Shown here: piece after piece, positions 1 through 7,004 of the stretch
Numbering within the stretch: the first letter of the stretch is position 1
How the letters are laid out: the number at the start of each line of letters is the position of its first letter
From: Thermoleophilia bacterium
GTDB taxonomy: Bacteria; Actinomycetota; Thermoleophilia; Gaiellales; Gaiellaceae
DNA: 12,813 nt
Direction: 5' to 3'
Assembly: GCA_029858755.1 (NCBI GenBank)
Contig: JAOUEK010000016.1
Coordinates: forward strand, 1 to 12,813
The notes under the pieces: generated by a model
Database searches by the model: none
The model's input: only the letters and a program-made list of their open reading frames with translations
What the model was told of the DNA's origin: nothing
Position numbers and translations under genes: made by a program

Positions 1-1188
1 GCCGACATCGACTTCGACAACATCTACTACTACATCCGCCCCACCGAGAAGCAGGCAGACCGCTGGGAAGACCTGCCCGCCGAGATCCTCGACACCTGGG
101 ACAAGCTCGGCATCCCGGAGGCGGAGAAGAAGTACCTGGCCGGCGTCGGCGCGCAGTACGAGTCCGAGGTCGTCTACCACAAGCTCCAGGAGGACCTGGA
201 GCGCAAGGGCGTGATCTTCCTGGACATGGACTCGGGCCTGCGCGAGCACGAGGACATCGTCAAGCAGTACATGGGCACGATCATCCCCCAGAACGACAAC
301 AAGTTCGCGGCGCTGAACTCGGCTGTCTGGTCGGGCGGCTCGTTCATCTACGTGCCACCGGGCGTGCACATCGAGATGCCCCTGCAGGCCTACTTCCGCA
401 TCAACGCCGAGAACATGGGCCAGTTCGAGCGGACGCTGATCATCGTCGACGAGGACGCCTACGTCCACTACGTCGAAGGCTGCACGGCGCCGATCTACTC
501 CTCCGACTCCCTGCACTCCGCGGTCGTCGAGATCATCGTCAAGCCGCGTGGCCGCTGCCGCTACACGACGATCCAGAACTGGTCGAACAACGTCTACAAC
601 CTGGTCACCAAGCGGGCCGTCGCCTACGAGGACGCGACCATGGAGTGGGTGGACGGGAACCTCGGCTCGAAGCTGACGATGAAGTACCCGGCGATCTGGC
701 TGATGGGGCCACGGGCGCACGGCGAGGTGCTCTCGATCGCGTTCGCGGGCAAGGGCCAGCACCAGGACGCCGGCGGCAAGGTCGTGCACGTCGCCGAGAA
801 GACGACGTCGGTGATCACCTCCAAGTCGATCTCCAAGGACGGCGGGCGCGCCGGCTACCGCGGCCTGCTCGAGGTGGCGAAGGGCGCGGCCGGCTCGAAG
901 TCGAAGGTCGTCTGCGACGCGCTGATCCTCGACGAGGAGTCGCGCTCCGACACCTATCCGTACATCGACGTGAAGGAGAACGACGTCGACCTCGGCCACG
1001 AGGCGACCGTGTCCAAGATCGGCGAGGAGCAGCTCTTCTACCTGATGAGCCGCGGGCTCTCGGAGGCCGAGGCCTCGGCGATGATCGTCTCCGGCTTCGT
1101 GGAGCCGATCACGAAGGAGCTGCCGCTCGAGTACGCGGTGGAGATGAACCGGCTGATCCAGCTGCAGATGGAAGGCTCCGTTGGCTAG
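1..1188 (+). CDS. sufB: SufB, Fe-S cluster assembly scaffold subunit (5' end outside window)
   Basis: The frame is open from base 1, so about 395 C-terminal residues are visible and roughly 70-80 N-terminal residues of a typical 465-480 aa SufB are missing. SufB forms the SufBC2D scaffold on which a Fe-S cluster is built in the cytoplasm. Seen: the SufB beta-helix core ([18 protein letters not shown]), the EGCTAP motif with Cys at visible residue 161 (equivalent to E. coli Cys254), the [20 protein letters not shown] block that carries the conserved His-Glu, and the SufB C-terminal [20 protein letters not shown]. The position matching E. coli Cys405 lies in DEESRSDT and has no Cys. From memory this is normal for Gram-positive SufB. 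A VOC gene and sufD follow on the same strand. sufC is not in the window and may lie upstream. Confidence 0.97.
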   Translation, partial: ADIDFDNIYYYIRPTEKQADRWEDLPAEILDTWDKLGIPEAEKKYLAGVGAQYESEVVYHKLQEDLERKGVIFLDMDSGLREHEDIVKQYMGTIIPQNDNKFAALNSAVWSGGSFIYVPPGVHIEMPLQAYFRINAENMGQFERTLIIVDEDAYVHYVEGCTAPIYSSDSLHSAVVEIIVKPRGRCRYTTIQNWSNNVYNLVTKRAVAYEDATMEWVDGNLGSKLTMKYPAIWLMGPRAHGEVLSIAFAGKGQHQDAGGKVVHVAEKTTSVITSKSISKDGGRAGYRGLLEVAKGAAGSKSKVVCDALILDEESRSDTYPYIDVKENDVDLGHEATVSKIGEEQLFYLMSRGLSEAEASAMIVSGFVEPITKELPLEYAVEMNRLIQLQMEGSVG

Positions 1189-1245
1189 CAGCCGCGTGCC
1201 CGGCCGGCACGAGGCGAGGGACGCAGGCGCGACGGGGCGGGCTCG

Positions 1246-1608
1246 GTGATCGTCGAGCGGACGGACTTCGTCTCGGTGCCCGTCACCGACCTCGAGCGCT
1301 CGACGGCCTTCTACCGGGATGTGCTCGGGCTCGAGCAGACCGGGCACGGCGCCTGGCCCGAGTTCCGGCTCGGCGAGAACGCCTTCCTCTACCTCCTCGA
1401 CCCCACGAACATCGGGCAGGAGTTCCGCGGCCCGCACACGGCCCCGCTCGCGCTACGTGTCCCCGACGTGGACGCGGCGCGTCGTGAGCTCGAGGAGCGG
1501 GGCGTCGCGTTCCACGGCGACACCTTCGACACCGGCGTCTGCCACATGGCGCACTTCACGGACCCCGACGGGAACGTGCTCATGCTCCACCGGAGGTACG
1601 CCGCGTGA
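1246..1608 (+). CDS. VOC-family (glyoxalase/bleomycin-resistance fold) protein inserted between sufB and sufD
   Basis: A 120 aa single VOC protein with two beta-alpha-beta-beta-beta modules: residues about 5-55 (DFVSVPVTDLERSTAFYRDVLGLE, then EFRLGENAFLYLLDP) and about 65-117 (LALRVPDVDAARRELEERGV, then HFTDPDGNVLMLH). The usual first metal-ligand position (His/Glu in strand 1) appears to be Ser in VSVPV, and the last strand reads LMLHRR rather than a LELH-type strand. A metalloenzyme role is therefore not assured, and the substrate is unknown. GTG at 1246 is chosen because it begins the first strand; the ribosome binding site is weak (GGGGCGGG). It starts 57 bp after sufB, and its stop overlaps the sufD start in GTGA, so it is probably translated with sufD. 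Family assignment is firm; its role in the SUF operon is inference. Confidence 0.88.
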   Translation: MIVERTDFVSVPVTDLERSTAFYRDVLGLEQTGHGAWPEFRLGENAFLYLLDPTNIGQEFRGPHTAPLALRVPDVDAARRELEERGVAFHGDTFDTGVCHMAHFTDPDGNVLMLHRRYAA

Positions 1609-2780
1609 CCAGGGACGCGCTGCTCGAGCGCTACCGCGGCCTCCCGCTGCCGACCCGGCGCGACGAGCACTGGCGCTTCACCGACCTCACCGGCTTCGAC
1701 CCGGACGGCTGGTCGGGGCAGGGGGAGACAGCCCTCCCGCAGGGGCCGTCCCCGTCCATGCTCGACCTCGAGACCGCCGGCTACGCGACGCTGACGGAGG
1801 AGGGGATCGAGGTCGGGCGGGCGCCCGACGGCGTCCGCTTCGAGCCCCTCACCGACGACCACCCGCTGCTCGGCTCGCTCGTCGGCGCCGACGACAAGTT
1901 CACCGCCCACAACGCGGCGCTGTGGCGGCACGGGCTGCTCGTGCACGTCCCGGCGGGCGTGGAGCTGGAGCAGCCGCTCTTCCTTCGGGTCGCCGGCGGC
2001 GTCGAGGGCGGCGCGCTCCTCTGGCGCGTGCTCGTCGTCGCGGAGCCGGGGAGCCGCTTCACGCTCGTGGAGGAGCTCTCCTCGGTTTCCGCCGAGCTCT
2101 CGGGCTACGCGAACGCGGCGGTCGAGATCGTCGTGCGCGACGGCGCGAAGGTGGAGTACGTGAACCTCCAGAGCCTCTCCCGGCAGACGTGGCTGTTCGG
2201 CTCCTGCCACGCGCGCGTGGAGCGCGACGCCGAGCTGGACTGGGTCGCCGGCGGCTTCGGCTCTGCGAACGGCAAGGTGCGCATCCAGAACGACCTGGCC
2301 GGTCCCGGCGCGACCTCCAGGGTGACCGGGGCCTACTTCGCGGACGGCTCCCAGCACCTCGACTACGACACGTACCAGCTGCACCTGGCGCCGTCGACCA
2401 CGAGCGACTTCGCCTTCAAGGGCGCGCTCCGCGACCGCGCCTCGGCCGTCTGGCGGGGGATGATCCGCGTGGAGGAGGGGGCCCAGAAGACCAACGCCTA
2501 TCAGGAGAACCGCAACCTCCTGCTCTCCAGCGAGGCGAGCGCGAACTCGATCCCCGGACTGGAGATCCTCGCCAACGACGTCCGCTGCACCCACGGCGCG
2601 ACGCTCGGGCGCGTCGACCGCGAGCAGCTCTTCTACCTGATGGCCCGGGGCCTGTCGCGCTCCGAGGCGGAGCGGCTGATCGTGCGCGGGTTCTTCCAGG
2701 ACGTGCTCGACCGCGTCGAGCTCGAGCCCGTGCGCGTCGCGCTCGGCGACGCGCTGGAAGCGCGGATCCCGCAGGCGTAG
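1605..2780 (+). CDS. sufD: SufD, Fe-S cluster assembly scaffold subunit
   Basis: 391 aa, the usual SufD length. SufD is the SufB paralogue that pairs with it and two SufC ATPases in the SufBC2D complex and is needed for iron acquisition in E. coli. Seen: the SufD-type N-terminus with RRDEHWRFTDL (about residues 18-28), a beta-helix core (HGLLVHVPAGVELEQPLFLR, then AKVEYVNLQSLS), and a SufB/SufD C-terminal block with QKTNAYQENRNLLLS, RCTHGATLGRVDREQLFYLMARGLS. His330 in RCTHGAT corresponds to E. coli SufD His360. The GTG start at 1605 overlaps the VOC stop (GTGA), and GGAGG at 1592-1596 lies 8 nt upstream. A hairpin 9 bp after the stop suggests that the transcript ends here and does not run on to sufS. 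Confidence 0.97.
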   Translation: MTRDALLERYRGLPLPTRRDEHWRFTDLTGFDPDGWSGQGETALPQGPSPSMLDLETAGYATLTEEGIEVGRAPDGVRFEPLTDDHPLLGSLVGADDKFTAHNAALWRHGLLVHVPAGVELEQPLFLRVAGGVEGGALLWRVLVVAEPGSRFTLVEELSSVSAELSGYANAAVEIVVRDGAKVEYVNLQSLSRQTWLFGSCHARVERDAELDWVAGGFGSANGKVRIQNDLAGPGATSRVTGAYFADGSQHLDYDTYQLHLAPSTTSDFAFKGALRDRASAVWRGMIRVEEGAQKTNAYQENRNLLLSSEASANSIPGLEILANDVRCTHGATLGRVDREQLFYLMARGLSRSEAERLIVRGFFQDVLDRVELEPVRVALGDALEARIPQA

Positions 2781-2788
2781 CGCACGCC

Positions 2789-2810
2789 TCGGCCTGCGTG
2801 CTCAGGCCGA
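2789..2810. terminator. Hairpin terminator candidate after sufD
   Basis: An 8-bp perfect stem (TCGGCCTG / CAGGCCGA) with a 6-nt loop lies 9 nt after the sufD stop. There is no T-run, which is common in high-GC actinobacteria. It also lies just past the stop of the remnant on the - strand, so it could act in both directions. Confidence 0.5.
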
Positions 2811-2812
2811 CG

Positions 2813-3079
2813 CTACGGGCTCCCCTGCGCTGCGTGGCGCCCGCCGGGGTGCGGTGCGAGCGCACGGAACGCCACGGCTCCGGTGACGGAGCCGACGGCC
2901 GCAGCGTAGAGGCCGACGACACACGGCCGGGTCGTGTCGGTGCCCGACATCACCCCGTGCACCGTCATCGCCGCGAACACGCCGTACGCCAGCCAGTGGA
3001 GCCTGCGCCAGTTCTTCGTGCCGATCCGCTTGCGTTGGGAGAAGGACAGGTAGACGACCAACATCAGCTCGGCGGGTCA
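2813..3079 (-). pseudogene. Truncated ferric-reductase-like (cytochrome b-type) membrane protein, C-terminal remnant
   Basis: The - strand frame from 3064 to 2813 encodes 83 residues beginning MLVVYLSFSQRKRIGTKNWR, followed by RLHWLAYGVFAAMTVHGVMSGTD and a last hydrophobic helix (VVGLYAAAVGSVTGAVAF). Actinobacterial ferric-reductase-like transmembrane proteins carry this layout in their C-terminal half: a basic loop with WR.LHW.AY and a heme-type His in the next helix (VHG..SGTD). The N-terminal helices with the other His residues are absent. Upstream the frame hits TGA at 3077-3079, and I see no matching coding sequence in the other - strand frames. It is most likely a decayed or rearranged gene. 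A functional two-helix protein is possible but less likely. Neighbours on both sides are on the + strand. Confidence 0.55.
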
Positions 3080-3126
3080 TTCGCGGAGACCGCCGGCCTC
3101 ACCGGTGTCGCCCGCCGCGACCGGGA

Positions 3127-3144
3127 TGCTTACGGATTGCTTAC
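3127..3144 (+). promoter_or_regulatory. Tandem direct repeat, response-regulator-type operator candidate
   Basis: TGCTTAC occurs at 3127-3133 and again at 3138-3144, start to start 11 bp. A 7-bp direct repeat on an 11-bp period is the layout bound by OmpR/PhoB-type winged-helix response regulators. It lies about 45 bp upstream of the mini-ORF at 3189. Which regulator binds it cannot be told from the sequence. Confidence 0.35.
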
Positions 3145-3188
3145 CCGGTGCACTTCCCAGGCGCACGATGTGCGGCCACGATGGGGGC

Positions 3189-3245
3189 ATGCGCCTGATC
3201 GCCATTGCCGGCCTGCTGCTGGCCATCGCCATCCTCGTCCTCTAG
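3189..3245 (+). CDS. Possible 18-residue hydrophobic membrane peptide
   Basis: ATG at 3189 opens a frame of 18 residues reading MRLIAIAGLLLAIAILVL and ends at TAG 3243-3245. It would form one short transmembrane helix with a single Arg near the N-terminus. The G-run at 3183-3187 is too close to the ATG to be a good ribosome binding site. The upstream direct repeats and downstream GC-rich hairpins suggest the region is transcribed. I do not recognise a family; its size and character recall small membrane peptides that accompany transporters, but no transporter gene adjoins it. It could be a chance frame. Confidence 0.3.
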   Translation: MRLIAIAGLLLAIAILVL

Positions 3246-3285
3246 CCGCAGCGCGCGCTTCGCGCCGGCCGACCGAGCGCTTCGG

Positions 3286-3411
3286 CGAATCGGTGGAGTG
3301 CGGCAACCGAATCGGTGCTTTCCACCGATGCCCGCCCGGGCGGCGGGTGCGAGCGTGATGGTGGCGACACGAGCAGGGGATCTCCTGCTCCCGGCCGCAG
3401 GGAGTGGCCGG
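3286..3411 (+). promoter_or_regulatory. Repeat- and hairpin-rich leader upstream of the RPDDRA protein
   Basis: CGAATCGGTG occurs at 3286-3295 and 3308-3317, 22 bp apart (about two helical turns), and CACCGAT at 3323-3329 inverts part of it. Successive hairpins follow: 3311-3317 with 3323-3329 (7 bp, loop CTTTC), 3331-3336 with 3342-3347 (6 bp), 3371-3377 with 3384-3390 (7 bp, loop GGATCT) and 3391-3396 with 3406-3411 (6 bp). The last two abut and end just before the GAGGAA ribosome binding site of the 3430 gene. This may be a structured 5' leader, an operator cluster, or both. It matches no riboswitch consensus I can recall. Confidence 0.35.
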
Positions 3412-3429
3412 ATCGAGGAAGTGATCACT

Positions 3430-3939
3430 GTGACAGTCCGCACGCTCGTCTCTGGGCTTGCGGTGCTGTCGGTGGCCATGCTCGTGCCCGCCGGGCTCGC
3501 CGCCGAGCGGCCCGACGACCGCGCCGGCCCGATCGGGGTCGGTGGCGTCGCGCAGGCTGGGGGAGTGCAGTTCGAGGCCTACGGGACGGCCGACACGATC
3601 GTGACGCGGATCGAGGCGGGGCTGGATGCGCACGGCAACGTGATCGCGGCCACGAGGCCCGATGACCGCGCCGATCGCTTCACCCCCGGCATGGGAGAGC
3701 CAGCACCCGTCCGGCCCGACGACCGGGCGGACCGGGTCACTCCCGGCTCGGCGGCCGAGCCCGCTACCGCCACACCGACGGCGACGACCGGGATCGAGTG
3801 GAGTGATCCGCTCGTGATCGGTGCGCTCGTCGCGCTCGGGGCGGGGATGGCGACAGCTCTGGTCTTCGTCGTCATTCACCGCCGTGGCGGCCCACCGGGC
3901 ACGAGAGGTACACACGGCAGGCCTGCAATGACCCACTGA
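3430..3939 (+). CDS. Secreted, C-terminally anchored protein with three RPDDRA repeats, function unknown
   Basis: 169 aa from GTG 3430, chosen because GAGGAA (3415-3420) sits 9 nt upstream and the N-terminus is then a clean signal peptide (basic TVRT, a hydrophobic core from LVSGLAVLSVAMLVP, cleavage likely near GLAA|ERP at residue 25). A longer frame upstream lacks this logic. The mature part holds RPDDRA at residues 27-32, 76-81 and 95-100, the last two followed by DR.TPG. A low-complexity Ala/Thr/Pro stretch follows (about 107-120), then one transmembrane helix (about 128-149) and a short basic tail. The expected topology is an extracytoplasmic repeat domain tethered by its C-terminus. RPDDRA-containing proteins recur, from memory, as hypothetical proteins in Thermoleophilia-type genomes. 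No enzymatic motif is visible. It stands alone between a structured leader and a strong terminator. Confidence 0.75.
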   Translation: MTVRTLVSGLAVLSVAMLVPAGLAAERPDDRAGPIGVGGVAQAGGVQFEAYGTADTIVTRIEAGLDAHGNVIAATRPDDRADRFTPGMGEPAPVRPDDRADRVTPGSAAEPATATPTATTGIEWSDPLVIGALVALGAGMATALVFVVIHRRGGPPGTRGTHGRPAMTH

Positions 3940-3946
3940 GGTCGAG

Positions 3947-3976
3947 GGCCCCGGGCATCAGCGGATGCCCGGGGCC
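3947..3976 (+). terminator. Strong intrinsic terminator after the RPDDRA protein gene
   Basis: A perfect 13-bp stem (3947-3959 with 3964-3976) with the loop AGCG begins 7 nt after the stop and is followed by TCTTCG. It separates this gene from the LON-domain gene downstream. Confidence 0.85.
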
Positions 3977-4003
3977 TCTTCGCGTCCGGGGGCGACGGTG
4001 ACG

Positions 4004-4009
4004 TAGGCT
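4004..4009 (+). promoter_or_regulatory. -10 box for a leaderless transcript of the LON-domain gene
   Basis: TAGGCT (TAnnnT) ends 7 nt before the ATG at 4017, so transcription would begin at or next to the start codon. No convincing -35 box or Shine-Dalgarno is present. The site lies just past the preceding terminator, where a new promoter is expected. Confidence 0.5.
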
Positions 4010-4016
4010 GTTCGCG

Positions 4017-4634
4017 ATGGAGGAGATCGGCCTCTTCCCCCTCGGCATCGTGCTCCTGCCGTCCGAGCTCGTGCCGCTCCACATCTTCGAGCCCCGGTAC
4101 CGCGAGCTGGTCGGCGAGTGCCTCGACGAGGAGCGCGAGTTCGGCCTCGTGCTCGCCGACGACGACGGGCTGCGCGAGATCGGCACGAAGGCGGCGGTCG
4201 TCGAGGTCGTCGACAGGTTCCCCGACGGCCGGCTCAACGTCGTGGTCGAGGGGCGCGGGCGGTTTCGCCTGCTCGAGCTGACGGACGGCCGGAGCTTCCA
4301 CACCGGCACCGTCGACGAGCTCGTCGACTCCGACGACCCGGCGCCCCCCGAGGAGATCGAGCGCGCGCTCGCGCTCTTCCGGCGGCTGCTCGAGGTGACG
4401 GGCGCCGACGTCGAGCCTCCGGACGCCGACGACCCGCAGCTGTCGTTCTCCCTCGCCGGGCGGTTCGAGCTGGCCGCCGGCCTCAAGCAGCAGCTGCTTC
4501 AGGCCACGTCGGAGCGGACGCGCCTGGTGAGGGTCTGCGAGATCCTGGAGGCGGCGGCCGCCGCGGTCGAGCGGCAGCGCGAGATCGCCGCCCTGGCCGG
4601 CCGCAACGGCCGCGTCCAGTACCCCACGTCCTGA
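4017..4634 (+). CDS. LON peptidase substrate-binding domain protein
   Basis: 205 aa. The N-terminal segment EEIGLFPLGIVLLPSELVPLHIFEPRYREL (residues 2-31) is the hallmark of the Lon N-terminal substrate-binding domain. It is followed by the beta-rich core (FGLVLADDDG, GTKAAVVEVVDRFPDGRLNVVVEGRGRFRLLEL). The C-terminal half (about 105-200) is helical and acidic. No AAA+ or Ser-Lys protease domain is present, so this is a stand-alone LON-like protein of the kind common in actinobacteria. Its biochemical role is not established; protein-binding or quality-control functions are proposed for the family. The ATG at 4017 follows a leaderless-type -10 box. The stop lies 3 nt before the P-type ATPase start, so the two genes are probably co-transcribed and translationally coupled. 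Confidence 0.9.
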   Translation: MEEIGLFPLGIVLLPSELVPLHIFEPRYRELVGECLDEEREFGLVLADDDGLREIGTKAAVVEVVDRFPDGRLNVVVEGRGRFRLLELTDGRSFHTGTVDELVDSDDPAPPEEIERALALFRRLLEVTGADVEPPDADDPQLSFSLAGRFELAAGLKQQLLQATSERTRLVRVCEILEAAAAAVERQREIAALAGRNGRVQYPTS

Positions 4635-4637
4635 CCG

Positions 4638-7004
4638 ATGACCGGCCAGGTCCTCTCCGGCTTGACGGAGGAGGAGGCCCGGGAGCGGCTCGAGGCCCGC
4701 GGTCCGCTGCCCGAGCCGGAGACGAGCCGCTCGACGGCGAGCATCGTCCGCGCCAACGTCGTCACGCCGTTCAACGTGATCCTGCTCTCGCTCGGCCTGC
4801 TCACGCTCGCGTTCTCCGACTGGCGCGACGCGCTCTTCCTCGGGATCGTCGTCAGCAACGCGGGCATCGGCATCTGGCAGGAGCTCCGCGCCAAGCGCAA
4901 GCTCGACGCACTGGCCGCGCTCGTCGCCCCGCACGCCACGGTCGTGCGCGGCGGCGTCGAGCGCTCGGTCGGCGTCCCCGACGTCGTCGTCGGCGACCTC
5001 GTCCGCGTCGCGCCAGGGGACCAGGTGGTCGCCGACGGGCTCGTCGTGGACGGCACCGGGCTGCTGCTCGACGAGTCGGTGCTCACCGGTGAGTCCCGCC
5101 CCGTGCCGCACGGCACGGGTGACGAGGTGCGCTCGGGATCCTTCGTCGTCGAGGGGGTCGCGGCCTACGAGGCGACGGCAGTGGGGCCTGACAGCTATGC
5201 GGGGCGCGTCGCCGGCACGGCCCGCGAGTTCCGTCATCCGCGGTCGCCGCTGGAGGAGGCCGTCAACCGGCTGCTCTACGTGCTGGTGGGGGTGATGATC
5301 CCGCTCGCGCTGATGCTCGTCGTCGCGCTGGAGAAGCAAGACATCGCCACCAGGCAGGCGGTGGACACGGCGGTCGCCGGCATGGTCACGTTGATCCCGG
5401 AGGGGCTGGTGCTGCTCGTCTCGGTGACGTTCGCGGCTGCCGCCGTCCGGCTCGCGCGCCGCGGCGCGCTCGCCCAGCAGCTGAACGCGATCGAGTCGCT
5501 GGCCTCGGTGGACACGCTCTGCTTCGACAAGACGGGGACGTTGACCGAGGCGGGCCTCCGGCTCGTGTCGGTCGTCCCCGTGAACGGCGTCGGGAGCGAG
5601 CGGCTGACCGACGCGCTGGGCACGTTCGCCGCGTCCTCGCCCACGCACAACGGGACGCTGGAGGCGATCGCGGCGAGCTGCCCCGCACGGGCGCTGCCGG
5701 CCGAGGAGACGGTGCCCTTCGCCTCGCGGCGCCGGTGGAGCGGCCTGAAGCTCGGCGCCGACCGCTACGTGCTCGGCTCGCCCGAGCTCTTCCCGCTCGC
5801 CGGGCACGCGGGCGCCGCCCGGGCGGAGCAGGCGGGTGGCCGCCGCGTGCTCGCGTTCGGGACGGCTGCCGGCCCGTTCCCGGACGACCCCGACACGGGG
5901 CCGCCACCCCTCGAGCTCCTCGGTCTCGTGGTGCTCGCAGAGCAGCTCCGACCCGACGCCCGGGAGACGGTGGCGTTCCTCGCCCGGGAGGGCGTGTCGC
6001 TGATGGTGCTCTCGGGCGACGACCCGGCGACGGTGGGCGCGATCGCCGCCGACGCGGGGATCGCCGGGGGCGCGTCGCCCTACGACGGACGCGAGCTCCC
6101 GGCGGAGGAAACGGCGCTCGCGACCCTCGTCGCCCAGACGTCGGTGATCGGGCGCGTGTCGCCGGAGGACAAGCGCCGGGTGGTCGAGGCTCTCCGACGA
6201 CGCGGCCACTACGTGGCGATGGTCGGCGACGGCGTCAACGACGTCCCGGCCTTGAAGGCGGCGCGGCTGGCGCTCGCCCAGGGCACCGGCACCGAGATGG
6301 CGCGCGCGGTGTCGGACGTCGTGCTCGTCACCGGCGACTTCGCCTCCGTGCCGGGGATGGTCGCCGAGGGCAGGCGCATCCTGCGCAACATCCAGCGGGT
6401 GACGAAGCTGTTCGTCACCAAGTCAGTGTTCGCCGCGTTCCTGATCCTCGCCATCGGGCTGACGCCGACCGAGTACCCGCTGCTGCCGCGCCACCTGACC
6501 GTGATCGGCGCGCTGACCGTCGGCATCCCCGCGTTCTTCCTCGCGCTCGCGCCGAGCGAGGGGGCCTGGCGGACGACGGGGTTCCTGCGCGAGGTCGCGC
6601 GCTTCGCGGTGCCCGCCGGCGTCGCCGCCGGGCTGGGCGTGGTCGTCTCGTACCTCGTCACGCTCAACGTCTTCGACAGCGGGCTGTTGCAGGCGCGCAC
6701 GGCCGCGACGTCCACGGTGATCGTCGTCGGCCTCTATCTGGTGCTCGCGCTCGAGGCCACGGGCCCGCGCCGCGCCGCGTGGGTCGGCATCCTCTGCGCC
6801 GTCCTGCTCGCGACGTACGCGGCGGTGCTCGCGCTGCCCGGCGTGCGCTCGTTCTACGAGCTGGCAGTGCCGTCGGCGGCGACCACGCTGATGATCGGCA
6901 TCGGCTCGGGGCTCGCGATCGGCTTCCTGCGGTTCACCGACGACCGGTTCGTCCCCTTCCGGCGCACGGGAGCGGGGAGCGACCCCGGTACCATGGCGAT
7001 ATGA
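4638..7004 (+). CDS. ctpE: CtpE-like P-type ATPase, probable cation (Ca2+) transporter
   Basis: 788 aa, full length. Motifs seen: LTGES of the actuator domain (TGE at 150-152), the ion-path PEGL at 254-257 in the fourth membrane helix, the phosphorylation motif DKTGTLT with Asp297, and GDGVND at 530-535 in the hinge of the HAD domain. Membrane segments lie near residues 50-85, 210-235, 245-275, then about six helices from 585 to 775. There is no N-terminal heavy-metal-binding CxxC domain and no CPC motif, which argues against Cu/Cd/Zn P1B pumps. The N-terminus (LTEEEARERLE, ASIVRANVVTPFNVI) and overall layout resemble Mycobacterium CtpE, a Ca2+-linked P-type ATPase; this is from memory. It starts 3 nt after the LON-domain gene and its stop overlaps sufS as ATGA. 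The exact ion is inference. Confidence 0.92.
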   Translation: MTGQVLSGLTEEEARERLEARGPLPEPETSRSTASIVRANVVTPFNVILLSLGLLTLAFSDWRDALFLGIVVSNAGIGIWQELRAKRKLDALAALVAPHATVVRGGVERSVGVPDVVVGDLVRVAPGDQVVADGLVVDGTGLLLDESVLTGESRPVPHGTGDEVRSGSFVVEGVAAYEATAVGPDSYAGRVAGTAREFRHPRSPLEEAVNRLLYVLVGVMIPLALMLVVALEKQDIATRQAVDTAVAGMVTLIPEGLVLLVSVTFAAAAVRLARRGALAQQLNAIESLASVDTLCFDKTGTLTEAGLRLVSVVPVNGVGSERLTDALGTFAASSPTHNGTLEAIAASCPARALPAEETVPFASRRRWSGLKLGADRYVLGSPELFPLAGHAGAARAEQAGGRRVLAFGTAAGPFPDDPDTGPPPLELLGLVVLAEQLRPDARETVAFLAREGVSLMVLSGDDPATVGAIAADAGIAGGASPYDGRELPAEETALATLVAQTSVIGRVSPEDKRRVVEALRRRGHYVAMVGDGVNDVPALKAARLALAQGTGTEMARAVSDVVLVTGDFASVPGMVAEGRRILRNIQRVTKLFVTKSVFAAFLILAIGLTPTEYPLLPRHLTVIGALTVGIPAFFLALAPSEGAWRTTGFLREVARFAVPAGVAAGLGVVVSYLVTLNVFDSGLLQARTAATSTVIVVGLYLVLALEATGPRRAAWVGILCAVLLATYAAVLALPGVRSFYELAVPSAATTLMIGIGSGLAIGFLRFTDDRFVPFRRTGAGSDPGTMAI
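6989..6994 (+). promoter_or_regulatory. -10 box for a leaderless sufS transcript inside the ATPase 3' end
   Basis: TACCAT ends 6 nt before the sufS ATG at 7001, the same geometry as at the O-methyltransferase gene (TACCGT, 6 nt, GTG). It would let sufS-sufU be expressed independently of the ATPase despite the overlap of the genes. Confidence 0.45.

Noticed and set aside
1319..3358. A 679-residue open frame on the + strand
   Set aside because: It is frame-shifted relative to the VOC and sufD genes, Arg/Pro/Ala-rich, and crosses the sufD terminator.
3340..3420. c-di-AMP or cobalamin riboswitch
   Set aside because: The conserved cores of these riboswitches are not present; only generic hairpins are visible.
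3205..3429. N-terminal extension of the RPDDRA protein
   Set aside because: It would translate the hairpin-rich leader into Ser/Arg/Pro-rich sequence and bury the signal peptide; GTG 3430 has a ribosome binding site and a clean signal sequence.
3876..6209. A 777-residue open frame on the - strand
   Set aside because: It is antisense to the LON-domain and ATPase genes. It is rich in Arg/Glu/Asp/His low-complexity sequence and shows no domain. In high-GC DNA the antisense of a real gene is often open.
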